From Ferruginibacter sp. (lineage in GTDB: Bacteria > Bacteroidota > Bacteroidia > Chitinophagales > Chitinophagaceae): 60,138 nt of DNA. This document shows, piece after piece, positions 26,980 to 36,102 of the stretch. The notes under the pieces were generated by a model that had not been told where the DNA came from, searched no databases, and worked only from the letters and a program-made list of their open reading frames with translations. A program made the translations under genes and the position numbers. Each line of letters begins with the position of its first letter. Position 1 is the first letter of the stretch. The stretch covers positions 1 to 60,138 of the forward strand of contig JACMKX010000052.1 in NCBI GenBank assembly GCA_014379905.1. The letters are read 5' to 3'.

Positions 26980-27867
26980 ATGAATTTAAGAACAGTACTA
27001 CGGGGTACAGGGGTAGCCATCATTACTCCATTTACAGAAAGCAACGATATTGATTTCGATGCGCTGGGCAAACTCCTTGATCATTTAATTGACCACGGTG
27101 TGAATTATATTGTAACAATGGGAACTACGGGCGAAACGCCGGTGCTGGGCAAGGAAGAGAAGAAAGATATAATAGCATTTACTTACCAACATGTAAATGA
27201 CCGGGTACCCGTTGTGATAGGCATTGGGGGCAACAGTACAAAGGAAGTGATGGATGACCTGGATTATTTTCCTTTAGATAAAGCAGTTGCAGTATTGAGC
27301 GCCAGCCCTTACTACAATAAACCCTCGCAGGAAGGATTGTTTCAGCATTACAGGGCTTTGGCAGCAGCATCACCCAAACCTATTATACTTTACAATGTAC
27401 CCGGCCGTACCGGGCGTAATATGACGGCTCAAACAACCTTACGCCTGGCAACAGAAGCAACCAATATCGCCGGGATAAAAGAAGCTAGTGGCGATATTAT
27501 TCAATCCATGGAAATATTAAAGGATCGTCCCGAAAATTTTTTAGTAGTAAGCGGGGATGATGCATTGGCATTTCCGCAACTGGGATGCGGAATGGATGGT
27601 GTAATCAGTGTGGCAGGCAATGCATTTCCGGAAACATTTTCTTCGATGGTTAATCACGCACTAGCTTTTGAAATGCAGGAAGCAAAAAAACTAAATGAAA
27701 AGCTGATGCCGGCTTACAACCTGATGTTTGAAGAAAATAATCCTGCAGGTGTAAAAGCATTCTTGTCGGAGATGGGCATCATAAAAAATATGGTACGGTT
27801 ACCTGTAGTTCCCCTCAGTGGCGAATTGCATCAAAAAGTAAAAACATACCTTAATACATATTCTTGA
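26980..27867 (+). CDS. dapA: 4-hydroxy-tetrahydrodipicolinate synthase
   Basis: 295 residues from ATG 26980 (MNLRTVLRGTG); an earlier in-frame ATG at 26896 lies in a repeat-like leader and adds nothing family-like. The TIM-barrel aldolase signatures are present: GTTGE at 48-52, catalytic Y138 in YNVPGRTG, R143, and the Schiff-base lysine K167 in IAGIKEAS. It condenses pyruvate with aspartate semialdehyde, the first step towards diaminopimelate and lysine. Its TGA overlaps the start of the esterase gene by four bases (TTGA). The leader repeats AATTCGTGTAAT twice near 26919-26949. Confidence 0.97.
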   Translation: MNLRTVLRGTGVAIITPFTESNDIDFDALGKLLDHLIDHGVNYIVTMGTTGETPVLGKEEKKDIIAFTYQHVNDRVPVVIGIGGNSTKEVMDDLDYFPLDKAVAVLSASPYYNKPSQEGLFQHYRALAAASPKPIILYNVPGRTGRNMTAQTTLRLATEATNIAGIKEASGDIIQSMEILKDRPENFLVVSGDDALAFPQLGCGMDGVISVAGNAFPETFSSMVNHALAFEMQEAKKLNEKLMPAYNLMFEENNPAGVKAFLSEMGIIKNMVRLPVVPLSGELHQKVKTYLNTYS

Positions 27868-29048
27868 AAAAGATAATTGTTATTTATAGCCGTATTGCAT
27901 TGCTGTACCTGTTTGTAATCAGCTACAATCCTTTGTTGGCGCAGCACACACTAAAGATACAGGTTACAGGCATTCCGTCTTTGCACAAGGAAGATGCAGT
28001 GTATGTTGCAGGTAATTTTAATGGCTGGAACCCGGTTAACCCAGCATATGAATTAAAAAGAAAAGATGGTAAACTGGAGCTGATCATCCCTGCATTGAAG
28101 GATGAAGTATGCGAATTTAAATTTACCAGGGGCGGGTGGGATAAAGTTGCCTGTACCGCATCGGGTGCCGATGTGGGCAATAATATCGTTAAACTTATTG
28201 CTGATACAACCCTTACTTACAGCATTGAAGCCTGGAAAGATGATTTTGGCGTGGTGGAAAAAAAACATACAGCATCTGTCAATGTTGGGCTGATGGATAG
28301 CGCATTTTTTATCCCGCAATTAAATCGTTCAAGAAGAATATGGATATACCTGCCGCCATCTTACCAGTCTTCAAAAAAACATTACCCTGTTTTATATATG
28401 CACGACGGTCAGAATATTTTTGATCATTACACATCCGGCTTTGGAGAATGGGGGGTGGATGAATGCCTGGATAGCATAATGGAAAACGGAAGGAATGAAT
28501 GTATTGTCATAGGAATCGACAACGGTCCAAAAAGATTAAATGAGTACAATCCTTTCAACAATGAAAGATTTGGAACAGGAGAGGGCAAAGCATATGCTGC
28601 TTTCGTGGTAGAAACGTTGAAACCTTTTGTTGACGGGCATTACAGAACATTAAAAGACCGCACCAACACTATTATTGCAGGCAGTTCTATGGGTGGCTTA
28701 ATTTCTTATTATACCCAGTTAGCTTATCCTGCTGTATTTGGAAAAGCAGGTGTTTTTTCCCCGGCATTCTGGACCGCTCCCGGCATTACAGCTGCAACAG
28801 ATTCCCTGGCAAAAACTGCTAACGGAAAATTTTTCTTTTACATGGGCGGCCTGGAAGGCGATGAGTATATGAACGACATGTATGAAGTAATGCAACAACT
28901 CGGCACCCGGTCATCTGCATTAATATATTCCGTTACCGATCCCGGCGGCAGTCATAATGAAGATGCCTGGAGAAAATGGTTCCCGGAATTTTTCCGGTTT
29001 ATTATGGCAGACTGGACAAACTATGTAATTAAAACAGAAGAAAATTAA
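27864..29048 (+). CDS. Secreted esterase with N-terminal glycogen-binding-like domain
   Basis: 394 residues, starting with TTG at 27864 that overlaps the dapA stop; no ATG gives the signal peptide, which ends at LLAQ (residue 27). Residues of about 30-115 resemble a CBM48/AMPK glycogen-binding domain (AVYVAGNFNGWNP, CEFKFTRGGWDKV). Residues 145-394 are an alpha/beta-hydrolase of the esterase D (PF00756) type: YPVLYMHDGQNIF, nucleophile S275 in GSSMG, and H364 in GGSHNEDAW. Related enzymes cleave esters on polysaccharides (feruloyl, acetyl) or siderophores. The coupling to dapA looks positional rather than functional. The last 4 bp overlap the convergent rnz. Confidence 0.85.
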   Translation: MKKIIVIYSRIALLYLFVISYNPLLAQHTLKIQVTGIPSLHKEDAVYVAGNFNGWNPVNPAYELKRKDGKLELIIPALKDEVCEFKFTRGGWDKVACTASGADVGNNIVKLIADTTLTYSIEAWKDDFGVVEKKHTASVNVGLMDSAFFIPQLNRSRRIWIYLPPSYQSSKKHYPVLYMHDGQNIFDHYTSGFGEWGVDECLDSIMENGRNECIVIGIDNGPKRLNEYNPFNNERFGTGEGKAYAAFVVETLKPFVDGHYRTLKDRTNTIIAGSSMGGLISYYTQLAYPAVFGKAGVFSPAFWTAPGITAATDSLAKTANGKFFFYMGGLEGDEYMNDMYEVMQQLGTRSSALIYSVTDPGGSHNEDAWRKWFPEFFRFIMADWTNYVIKTEEN

Positions 29049-29947
29049 ATAGTGTAACACACACCTTCAAGAGCGAGTTCGGTGCGGGGGAAAACTTCAA
29101 CGGCTTCTTTTAAAAAATCATCCAGTACTTCATACTTTGAAGAAAAATGCCCGATGATCAGTTTTTTCGCATTGGCTTTTTTAGCAATCGTAGCAGCCTG
29201 TTCCGTGGTAGAATGAAAACGTTCTGCAGCTTTTACAGCAAAATCCTTAAGGTAAGTAGCCTCATGGTATAAAAGGTCAACATCTTTTACCTTGTCAATA
29301 ATCGTTTCATCATAAACAGTGTCGGCGCAATAGGCATAGGATTTAGGCGCTGTGTTCGCTGTTGTTAATTCTTCATTGGCTATAATGGTACCTTTCTTAT
29401 TGCTATAGTCAGCTCCCTTTTGCAATGCATCGTAATAAGCTGCGGGGATCTCGTAGGCTTTCACTTTATCGGCGTCAATACTCCGGGGATTTTTCTTTTC
29501 CCTGAATATAAATCCCCAGCAATCAATGCGGTGATTTACTTTAATGCAGGCTACTGTAATTTTTTTATCATTCGCTATCAGGCATTCTTCGCCCAAAGGA
29601 TGAAAGAATATTTTATAGGGAAGTATTGTATCGGCGGCTTTTAATTGCAGGTTAATGATCTCCTCCAACAAGGCCGGAGCATGTAAATGGAGATCAGTTG
29701 TTCTGCCCAAAAGTCCCATACTGGTTAATAAACCAATCAGACCAAAATAATGGTCGCCATGTAAATGAGAAATAAAAATATGGTTGATACGGCCCCGTTT
29801 AATTTTATATTTTGCTAATTGCTGTTGCGTGCCTTCCCCACAATCAATTAAATAGCTTTCGTCCTGCGTTTGTAGCACCTGTGACGTAGGATTGCGCCCA
29901 TGCGCAGGTATGGCAGAATTGTTTCCAAGTATGGTTACTGATAGCAA
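29045..29947 (-). CDS. rnz: Ribonuclease Z (tRNA 3' endonuclease)
   Basis: 300 residues. The start is TTG at 29947, giving LSVTILGNNSAIPAHGRNP, the normal beginning of this family; no usable ATG is present. The metallo-beta-lactamase motif SHLHGDH lies at 60-66, with LIDCGEGTQQQL before it and the HFSSKY block near the C-terminus. The enzyme removes 3' trailers from tRNA precursors lacking encoded CCA, which fits the initiator tRNA here that has no encoded CCA. It lies 71 bp after the STAS gene on the same strand. Confidence 0.95.
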   Translation of the reverse strand: MLSVTILGNNSAIPAHGRNPTSQVLQTQDESYLIDCGEGTQQQLAKYKIKRGRINHIFISHLHGDHYFGLIGLLTSMGLLGRTTDLHLHAPALLEEIINLQLKAADTILPYKIFFHPLGEECLIANDKKITVACIKVNHRIDCWGFIFREKKNPRSIDADKVKAYEIPAAYYDALQKGADYSNKKGTIIANEELTTANTAPKSYAYCADTVYDETIIDKVKDVDLLYHEATYLKDFAVKAAERFHSTTEQAATIAKKANAKKLIIGHFSSKYEVLDDFLKEAVEVFPRTELALEGVCYTI

Positions 29948-30018
29948 AAGGTTAATTTTATTTTAAGTGTTGATAAGGGGTTAGACTATAAGCTGGATTA
30001 TTATGCTGCACCTGCAAT

Positions 30019-30405
30019 TTATTCTTCTTCGTCAAAATCTCCCAGCAATTCCCGCTCTATTTCTTCCATTTGCACAATATCCCAGGCTTCACTTTCAGTA
30101 GGTGTTACATTCATTATCTCCAGCAGATCCTGCTCTTCCAGTTGCTTTTCCATGCTTTCATTTATTTCACATATTACGAAGGAAGCGTTGTTTTCATAAA
30201 ATTGCTGCTGTACAAGGGCGATCATCTCCCCGGCCTCCTGTGACAATGTTGCCACTTCATTCATTTTCAGTACAAGGTGCGGAATGTCTTTTTTTAGATA
30301 CAAAAGAAGCATTTCCTTCAGGTCTTCTGTCATATTAGCAGAGATTTCCGGCTCAACCGGTGTTATAACGCTGAATTTTTCTTTGGTATCGGTTTTGACA
30401 ATCAT
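30019..30405 (-). CDS. STAS-domain-like protein upstream of rnz
   Basis: 128 residues, cytoplasmic and acidic, ending GDFDEEE. The order of strands and helices (FSVITPVEPEISANMTEDLK, HLVLKMNEVATLSQEAGEMI, NASFVICEIN) fits a STAS fold of the anti-sigma-antagonist type. The segment that would carry the phosphorylated serine reads VATLSQEAG, with a serine at about the right place. It is probably co-transcribed with rnz. Partners (a switch kinase or sigma regulator) are not in the window. An assignment as a divergent, non-phosphorylated STAS protein is equally possible. Confidence 0.65.
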   Translation of the reverse strand: MIVKTDTKEKFSVITPVEPEISANMTEDLKEMLLLYLKKDIPHLVLKMNEVATLSQEAGEMIALVQQQFYENNASFVICEINESMEKQLEEQDLLEIMNVTPTESEAWDIVQMEEIERELLGDFDEEE

Positions 30406-30616
30406 TTATAGAGTTTTACTGTGCAGGATGTAAAATAATGTAAAATTAGTATGTGTTCTTCTTTTGAAATTTTTTCCCAAAAATATCGTTTCATAAAAAG
30501 ATCATCAGATTTAAAACTAACTTGTTGCTGATTTTTCAACATATCAACATTTACTTTTTTTTGCGATCCTATACAGCTAAATTATCGTTATTATTGTAAC
30601 AATTAAATTCATTAGA

Positions 30617-33160
30617 ATGGATAATAATTTTTCCACCCAGGTTAAAGAGATCATCTCATACAGCAGGGAAGAAGCATTGAGGTTAGGTAATGATTTTATC
30701 GGCACCGAACACCTGGTGTTAGGCCTCATAAGAGACGGGGAAAATACAGCCATCAAAATTTTAAAATCTTTAAGCGTAGATCTTTATGAATTACGCAAGG
30801 AAATTGAAATGGCTGTAAAAGATAAAACCGGGAAGAACATCGCAAACATAAATTCTTTACCACTTACCAAGCAGGCAGAAAAAGTAATTCGCATTACGGT
30901 ACTGGAAGCCAAGGCACTTAAAAGTACCACTGTAGAATGTGAACATTTAATGCTGTCGATTTTAAAGAATAAAGAAAATGTGGCAACGCAAATTTTAGAG
31001 CAATATGGTTTAGACTACGACGCTTTTAAAAATGAACTTGGATTCGTTACCAGCACTCCGCCACCCTCAGCAGAGTACAATGATGATGATGAGTTTGATG
31101 AAGAAAGAAAACAATATGGTCAGCAACGTCCCGCTAAACCCGGCGCTGCTAACCAGCCAAAATCTAAAACACCCGTATTAGATAATTTTGGAAGAGATAT
31201 AACAAGGCTTGCAGAAAACGGAACATTGGACCCGATAGTAGGTCGTGAAAATGAAATTGAAAGAGTTTCACAAATATTATCCCGCCGTAAAAAGAATAAC
31301 CCGATTTTAATTGGTGAACCAGGCGTGGGCAAAACAGCCATAGTGGAAGGGCTGGCGCTTCGTATAGTTCAGCGAAAAGTGTCCAGGGTATTATTTGACA
31401 AAAGGGTAGTAAGTCTTGACCTGGCTGCATTGGTTGCCGGTACAAAATACCGTGGCCAGTTTGAAGAAAGAATGAAAGCCATCATGAATGAACTTGAAAA
31501 GAACAGGGACGTAATTCTTTTTATAGATGAGATACACACCATTGTGGGTGCTGGTGGTGCAAGTGGATCATTGGATGCTTCCAATATTTTTAAACCGGCA
31601 TTGGCCCGGGGAGAACTACAATGTATTGGTGCAAGCACATTGGACGAATACCGCATGCATATTGAAAAAGATGGTGCCTTGGACAGGCGTTTTCAAAAAG
31701 TATTGGTTGAACAACCTTCGGTAATAGAAGCGATAGAGATATTAAATAATATCAAGAGCAAATACGAAGATTACCATAATGTCACTTACAGCCAGGAAGC
31801 AGTGGAAGCCTGCGTAAAACTGAGCGATCGTTATATGACCGATCGTTTGTTACCCGACAAAGCCATTGATGTAATGGATGAAGTGGGTGCCCGCAAACAC
31901 ATTAAAAATATCAATGTGCCGGAAACGATCATTGAACTGGAGAAAAAAATTGAAGACATCAAGCTGGAAAAAAATAAGGTAGTTAAAAGCCAGAAATTTG
32001 AAGAAGCAGCGTCTTTAAGAGATACAGAAAAAAAATTACAGGAAGACCTGGAGAAGGCGAAAAATGACTGGGAAGAAGAGAGTAAGAACAAACGTTTCCC
32101 CATTGAAGAAGAAGATATTGCTGAGGTAGTTTGCATGATGACAGGTATACCTGTTAAACGAATGGTGCAGGCAGAAACAGATAAGTTGCGGAGAATGGGA
32201 GATGACCTGAAAGGTGCCGTTGTGGGACAACAGGATGCCATTTCAAAAGTAGTGAAAGCGATTCAGCGTAACAGGGTAGGTTTAAAAGATCCTAAAAAGC
32301 CCATTGGTACATTTATCTTCCTTGGTCCTACCGGTGTTGGTAAAACAGAATTGGCCCGCTCGCTGGCAAAACAAATGTTCGACAGCGAAGACTCATTGAT
32401 AAGAATAGATATGAGTGAATACATGGAAAAATTCACGGTGAGCCGCCTCATAGGAGCACCTCCGGGATATGTAGGTTACGAAGAAGGTGGTCAGTTAACC
32501 GAAAGGGTTAGACGAAAACCATACAGCGTTATCCTGCTGGATGAAATTGAAAAGGCTCACCCGGATATTTATAATATTCTATTGCAGGTATTGGATGATG
32601 GCCAGTTAACGGATGGCCTGGGACGTAAGGTAGATTTTAAAAATACCATGATCATCATGACCTCAAATATTGGTGTGCGCCAGTTGAAAGATTTTGGTGA
32701 TGGAGTTGGGTTTGCTACGGCCAACAGGGTCGAAAATTCTGAAGAGAACAATAAAGCCATTATTGAAAAGGCGTTGAAACGTACATTCAGTCCTGAGTTT
32801 TTAAACAGGATAGATGATGTGGTAATATTTAATTCGCTCAGTAAAGATAATATCTTTGAAATCATTGATATATTGATGAAAGGTGTAATGGTTAGATTAA
32901 GTAATCTTGGTTTTAGTATGGAATTGAGTACCGAAGCAAAAGACTTTATTGCTGATAAAGGTTACGACAGCCAGTTTGGGGCAAGGCCGCTTCACAGGGC
33001 CATCCAAAAATACCTGGAAGATCCGCTGGCTGAAGAGATACTTAATATGAACGTTAAATCGGGTGATACGCTGATAGCAGAGTTAGATAAAGAGGCGCAA
33101 AAGATTAAGTTCAGGTTAAAGGAAGAGCCGAAGAAAAAAGAAAAAAAATCTGAAGCTTAA
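30617..33160 (+). CDS. clpC: ATP-dependent Clp protease ATP-binding subunit ClpC
   Basis: 847 residues. Double Clp_N repeats lie at 1-145 and the first AAA+ module has Walker A GEPGVGKT at 233-240 and Walker B LFIDE near 301-305. The UVR-containing middle region ([20 protein letters not shown], about 443-462) marks ClpC rather than ClpB. The second AAA+ module has GPTGVGKT at 570-577 and [13 protein letters not shown]. ClpC unfolds substrates and feeds them to ClpP, here not in the window. A terminator separates it from rpiA. Confidence 0.96.
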   Translation: MDNNFSTQVKEIISYSREEALRLGNDFIGTEHLVLGLIRDGENTAIKILKSLSVDLYELRKEIEMAVKDKTGKNIANINSLPLTKQAEKVIRITVLEAKALKSTTVECEHLMLSILKNKENVATQILEQYGLDYDAFKNELGFVTSTPPPSAEYNDDDEFDEERKQYGQQRPAKPGAANQPKSKTPVLDNFGRDITRLAENGTLDPIVGRENEIERVSQILSRRKKNNPILIGEPGVGKTAIVEGLALRIVQRKVSRVLFDKRVVSLDLAALVAGTKYRGQFEERMKAIMNELEKNRDVILFIDEIHTIVGAGGASGSLDASNIFKPALARGELQCIGASTLDEYRMHIEKDGALDRRFQKVLVEQPSVIEAIEILNNIKSKYEDYHNVTYSQEAVEACVKLSDRYMTDRLLPDKAIDVMDEVGARKHIKNINVPETIIELEKKIEDIKLEKNKVVKSQKFEEAASLRDTEKKLQEDLEKAKNDWEEESKNKRFPIEEEDIAEVVCMMTGIPVKRMVQAETDKLRRMGDDLKGAVVGQQDAISKVVKAIQRNRVGLKDPKKPIGTFIFLGPTGVGKTELARSLAKQMFDSEDSLIRIDMSEYMEKFTVSRLIGAPPGYVGYEEGGQLTERVRRKPYSVILLDEIEKAHPDIYNILLQVLDDGQLTDGLGRKVDFKNTMIIMTSNIGVRQLKDFGDGVGFATANRVENSEENNKAIIEKALKRTFSPEFLNRIDDVVIFNSLSKDNIFEIIDILMKGVMVRLSNLGFSMELSTEAKDFIADKGYDSQFGARPLHRAIQKYLEDPLAEEILNMNVKSGDTLIAELDKEAQKIKFRLKEEPKKKEKKSEA

Positions 33161-33181
33161 AAAGTACATACCATAAATTAT

Positions 33182-33211
33182 AAACCTGTTGCGAGAGCGG
33201 CAGGTTTTTTT
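33182..33211 (+). terminator. clpC terminator with GAGA tetraloop
   Basis: AAACCTGTTGC pairs with GCGGCAGGTTT (11 pairs including two G-U in RNA) around a GAGA loop of the GNRA type, followed by a T-run to 33211. It overlaps an upstream in-frame ATG for rpiA at 33189, supporting the start at 33228. Confidence 0.85.
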
Positions 33212-33227
33212 ACAACCAGTAATTGAA

Positions 33228-33902
33228 ATGAATATTGTAGAAACAGAAAAACAATTGGCAGCCAGGGAAGCAGTTGGCTATTTGAAAAACAGTATGATAG
33301 TAGGATTAGGAACCGGTTCCACGGCTCATTATGCTATTAAAGAAATAGGTTACCTGGTACAGCAGGGCCTGGATATAAAAGCTGTTGCTACTTCTGAAAG
33401 TACTGCGGCATTGGCCGGCACACTTAATATTCCGCTGCTGGATATCAATACTGTTAATTCAATTGACATTACCATTGACGGGGCCGATGAATTTACCCCG
33501 GATCTTTTTTTAATGAAAGGTGGAGGCGGCGCATTGTTCCGGGAAAAAATAGTAGCTACTATTACAAAAGAACAAATCATTATAGCAGACTCAACAAAGC
33601 TGGTGAGTAAACTGGGAAAATTTAAATTACCAGTTGAAGTTATTCCATTTGCACTTAATTATGTAATAACTCAAATTAGCCAATTGAAGGCCATTCCCTT
33701 ATTGAGAATGGTTAAAGCGGCGCCATTTATCACCGACCAGGGTAATTATATAATTGACATTGATTTTGGTTTGATCGATGAACCTCCATTGTTAGCGGCT
33801 AAATTAGATTTAATTGAAGGGGTGGTGGCTCATGGGCTGTTTATAAATCTAGCTAACAAAATTATAATGGGAAAAGGAAATGAATTGGTATTGTTTCCCT
33901 GA
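33228..33902 (+). CDS. rpiA: Ribose-5-phosphate isomerase A
   Basis: 224 residues from ATG 33228 (MNIVETEKQLAAREAVGYL). Family signatures: GLGTGSTAHYAI, TIDGADE and MKGGGGALFREKIV, which form the substrate and catalytic loops. It interconverts ribose 5-phosphate and ribulose 5-phosphate in the pentose phosphate pathway. The upstream ATG at 33189 lies in the clpC terminator stem and is rejected. With that terminator only 17 bp before its start, rpiA is either expressed by read-through or has a promoter overlapping the terminator. Confidence 0.95.
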   Translation: MNIVETEKQLAAREAVGYLKNSMIVGLGTGSTAHYAIKEIGYLVQQGLDIKAVATSESTAALAGTLNIPLLDINTVNSIDITIDGADEFTPDLFLMKGGGGALFREKIVATITKEQIIIADSTKLVSKLGKFKLPVEVIPFALNYVITQISQLKAIPLLRMVKAAPFITDQGNYIIDIDFGLIDEPPLLAAKLDLIEGVVAHGLFINLANKIIMGKGNELVLFP

Positions 33903-34021
33903 TAATGCAAAAATGCCAGGGGAGTTTGAAATGAATAACACAAATAGTTAACAGGCTGTATAGATAGCGATCGGGACGAAACCGGTCTTCACTTCTTTTT
34001 AACTTCGCCTTTGGCAAGGAT

Positions 34022-34035
34022 GCCTGCCCGCAGGC
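34022..34035. repeat. Short perfect palindrome in the rpiA-cmk gap
   Basis: GCCTGCCCGCAGGC within a GC-rich patch of the 218-bp gap between rpiA and cmk. No gene is visible there. It may be part of a dispersed repeat; a second copy was not found in the window. Confidence 0.4.
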
Positions 34036-34084
34036 CCAGGCTGGCAGCTTTTGCAAACTGCCCTACTATAATTCAAAACTACAT

Positions 34085-34115
34085 TTTGCCATCCATTAAT
34101 TTTATATCATTTTTG
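34085..34115 (+). promoter_or_regulatory. cmk promoter giving a near-leaderless transcript
   Basis: TTTG at 34085-34088, 19 nt, then CATTTTTG at 34108-34115 (one mismatch to TAnnTTTG). The predicted start is about 34119-34120, next to the ATG at 34121. Confidence 0.5.
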
Positions 34116-34120
34116 CACCG

Positions 34121-34798
34121 ATGACTAATAAGATCATTATCACTATTGATGGGTGGAGTAGCTGCGGTAAGAGCACGCTGGCTAAGCAGCTGGCCAAGGC
34201 ACTGGGCTATGTATATATTGATAGTGGCGCTATGTATAGGGCAATAACATTGTATTTTTTGCGTAATCATATCGACTGGACAGATAATAAAGATGTGACC
34301 CAGGCGCTGGATAATATTCACCTGCATTTTGAATACAATGAAAAATCGGCACAGTCGGAAATTTTCCTGAACGATGAAAATGTGGAATATGTGATCAGGG
34401 ATCTTGTGGTGGCTGAAAAAGTGAGCGATGTAGCAGCTATTAGAGCCGTAAGAACCTGTGCTGTTGCGCAGCAACAAAAAATGGGCGCTAAAAAAGGGAT
34501 TGTAATGGATGGGAGGGATATAGGTACAACCGTTTTTCCCGATGCTGAATTAAAAATATTTATGACAGCAGCTATTTCGGTGCGGGTGGATAGAAGATTT
34601 AAAGAGATGATTGAAAAAAATCCTAACATTACCATAGAAGAAGTGAAAGCCAACCTTGAAATGAGAGATCATATTGACTCGCACCGGGAAGTGAGTCCGT
34701 TGCGCCAGGCAGAAGATGCCATATTGCTGGATAACACAAATATTGACATGATGGAACAACTGGATATTGCACTGAAGTTGGTTGCAAAAGCGCTTTAG
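34121..34798 (+). CDS. cmk: (d)CMP kinase
   Basis: 225 residues. The P-loop GWSSCGKST is at 11-19, followed by YIDSGAMYRAIT, the CMP-binding segment, and GRDIGTTVFPDAELKIFMTA. It phosphorylates CMP and dCMP with ATP. A promoter lies so close that the transcript may begin at or just before the ATG. It converges with ispH; the gap between them holds copy 1 of a dispersed repeat. Confidence 0.96.
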   Translation: MTNKIIITIDGWSSCGKSTLAKQLAKALGYVYIDSGAMYRAITLYFLRNHIDWTDNKDVTQALDNIHLHFEYNEKSAQSEIFLNDENVEYVIRDLVVAEKVSDVAAIRAVRTCAVAQQQKMGAKKGIVMDGRDIGTTVFPDAELKIFMTAAISVRVDRRFKEMIEKNPNITIEEVKANLEMRDHIDSHREVSPLRQAEDAILLDNTNIDMMEQLDIALKLVAKAL

Positions 34799-34834
34799 AG
34801 TCGGTACCGCCGGTCAGACCAGAAATATAGTCTT
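34799..34834. repeat. Dispersed repeat in a convergent gap, copy 1
   Basis: GTCGGTACCGCCGGTCAGAC followed by CAGAAATATAG; similar to 50154-50192 (GTCGG, GACCGGCGGTCAGACGGG, AAAAATATA). Both contain a small palindrome (ACC-GCC-GGT or GACC-GGC-GGTC) and both lie between convergent genes, starting within 10 bp of the plus-strand stop. Possibly a weak terminator family. Confidence 0.5.
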
Positions 34835-36059
34835 ACACAAACTGCTCCTCCAATTCTTCTAATTTTTTATCTACCTCAAAGAAACCAATAATTTTTTCAA
34901 TTACTTTTTCTACTACCGCATCAGGGCAGCTCGCACCACTTGTCATCAAAATTTTTACCGGTCCTTCGGCAGGTAAATAATTATCCGTAGTTTTCTCTTC
35001 ATGCGTATGCAGATCGAAATGAGTAATCCTTGTTTCGGAAATTATTTTGGAAGGATCATTAATAAAATAAGTCGGCAATTTTTCTTCACACAATTCTACC
35101 AGGTGGCTGGTGTTACTGCTGTTATAACCTCCAACAACAATTGCCAGGTGAGCATCTGTGGCCAGTAAACCATATACAGCACTTTGGTTATCATTGGTGG
35201 CATAACACAATGTGTCACGGGTATCAGCAAACCTTTCTTCAACATTTTCGGGACTAAGGTTATAAGTATTGATCACAACCTGTTTCAAATAATCCGAAAT
35301 ACCCTGGGTATCGCTTGCCAGCATGGTGGTTTGATTGACCACGCCTATTTTTTGCAAATCTTTGCTTACATCAAAGCCTTCTGAATATCTTCCGGAAAAA
35401 ATGTTGTAAAATTCTTCCGCTGGCTTTTCGCCGGTTATGAATTTACCCAGGAGCACTGCTTCGTTCATATCATTAATAACTACAGAAGGCGTATTGGCTG
35501 AAGCATGCGAAAAGGTTGCCCTGGTTTCTTCATGGGTTGGTTTACCATGTACAATTACGCTGTAATTTTTTCCGGCTATCTGTTCACTGCGGTTCCATAC
35601 TTTTTCTACAAAAGGACAGGTAGTATTGTATTTTTCTGTTTGGATGCCTTTGTCGTTCAGCAATTTTTCCATTGCTAATGTAGTGCCAAAGGCAGGGATA
35701 ATTACAACATCATCTCCTGTAATGCTATCCAGTGAAACCAATGGTTTTCCTTTGGTATCCTGTAAAAACTGTACGCCTTTTGCTACCAGGTCGGCATTAA
35801 CCTGCGGATTGTGGATCATTTCACTCAGCAGGAAAATTCTTTTGCCCGGATTTTCATCTACCGTTCTGAAAGCAATTTCAATGGCATTTTCCACGCCATA
35901 GCAAAATCCAAAATGACGGGCCAGGTATATCTGAATGGCGCCAAAATCAAGCAGGGTAGGAGTGAAATCTTTTTTCATCTTGTCGGCTTCCTTTCTTTTA
36001 TTCTTAATGGCTGAGATTAAGGAGCTGCGATATGTAAAAGGAATAGTAAATTGCTTCAT
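34833..36059 (-). CDS. ispH: 4-hydroxy-3-methylbut-2-enyl diphosphate reductase (IspH)
   Basis: 408 residues, longer than the roughly 310-residue E. coli enzyme, with an N-terminal extension I recall as normal in Bacteroidota. The three iron-sulfur cysteines are C53 (FGFCYGV), C148 (TTCPFVEKV) and C378 (SGASCPD). The catalytic glutamate is in THEETRATF near 175-183. It makes IPP and DMAPP in the last step of the MEP pathway, feeding the polyprenyl synthase at 22.7 kb. A perfect -7 box lies 18 bp before the ATG. Confidence 0.95.
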   Translation of the reverse strand: MKQFTIPFTYRSSLISAIKNKRKEADKMKKDFTPTLLDFGAIQIYLARHFGFCYGVENAIEIAFRTVDENPGKRIFLLSEMIHNPQVNADLVAKGVQFLQDTKGKPLVSLDSITGDDVVIIPAFGTTLAMEKLLNDKGIQTEKYNTTCPFVEKVWNRSEQIAGKNYSVIVHGKPTHEETRATFSHASANTPSVVINDMNEAVLLGKFITGEKPAEEFYNIFSGRYSEGFDVSKDLQKIGVVNQTTMLASDTQGISDYLKQVVINTYNLSPENVEERFADTRDTLCYATNDNQSAVYGLLATDAHLAIVVGGYNSSNTSHLVELCEEKLPTYFINDPSKIISETRITHFDLHTHEEKTTDNYLPAEGPVKILMTSGASCPDAVVEKVIEKIIGFFEVDKKLEELEEQFV

Positions 36060-36076
36060 CGTAAATTATAACCCTG

Positions 36077-36084
36077 CAAAGGTA
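36077..36084 (-). promoter_or_regulatory. -7 element (TACCTTTG) of ispH
   Basis: A perfect TAnnTTTG on the minus strand in the 43-bp gap between ispH and the divergent GH13 gene; predicted leader about 14 nt. The -33 position, which falls near the start of the GH13 gene, lacks TTTG. Confidence 0.45.
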
Positions 36085-36102
36085 CGATGTAAAGCTTTTG
36101 TA

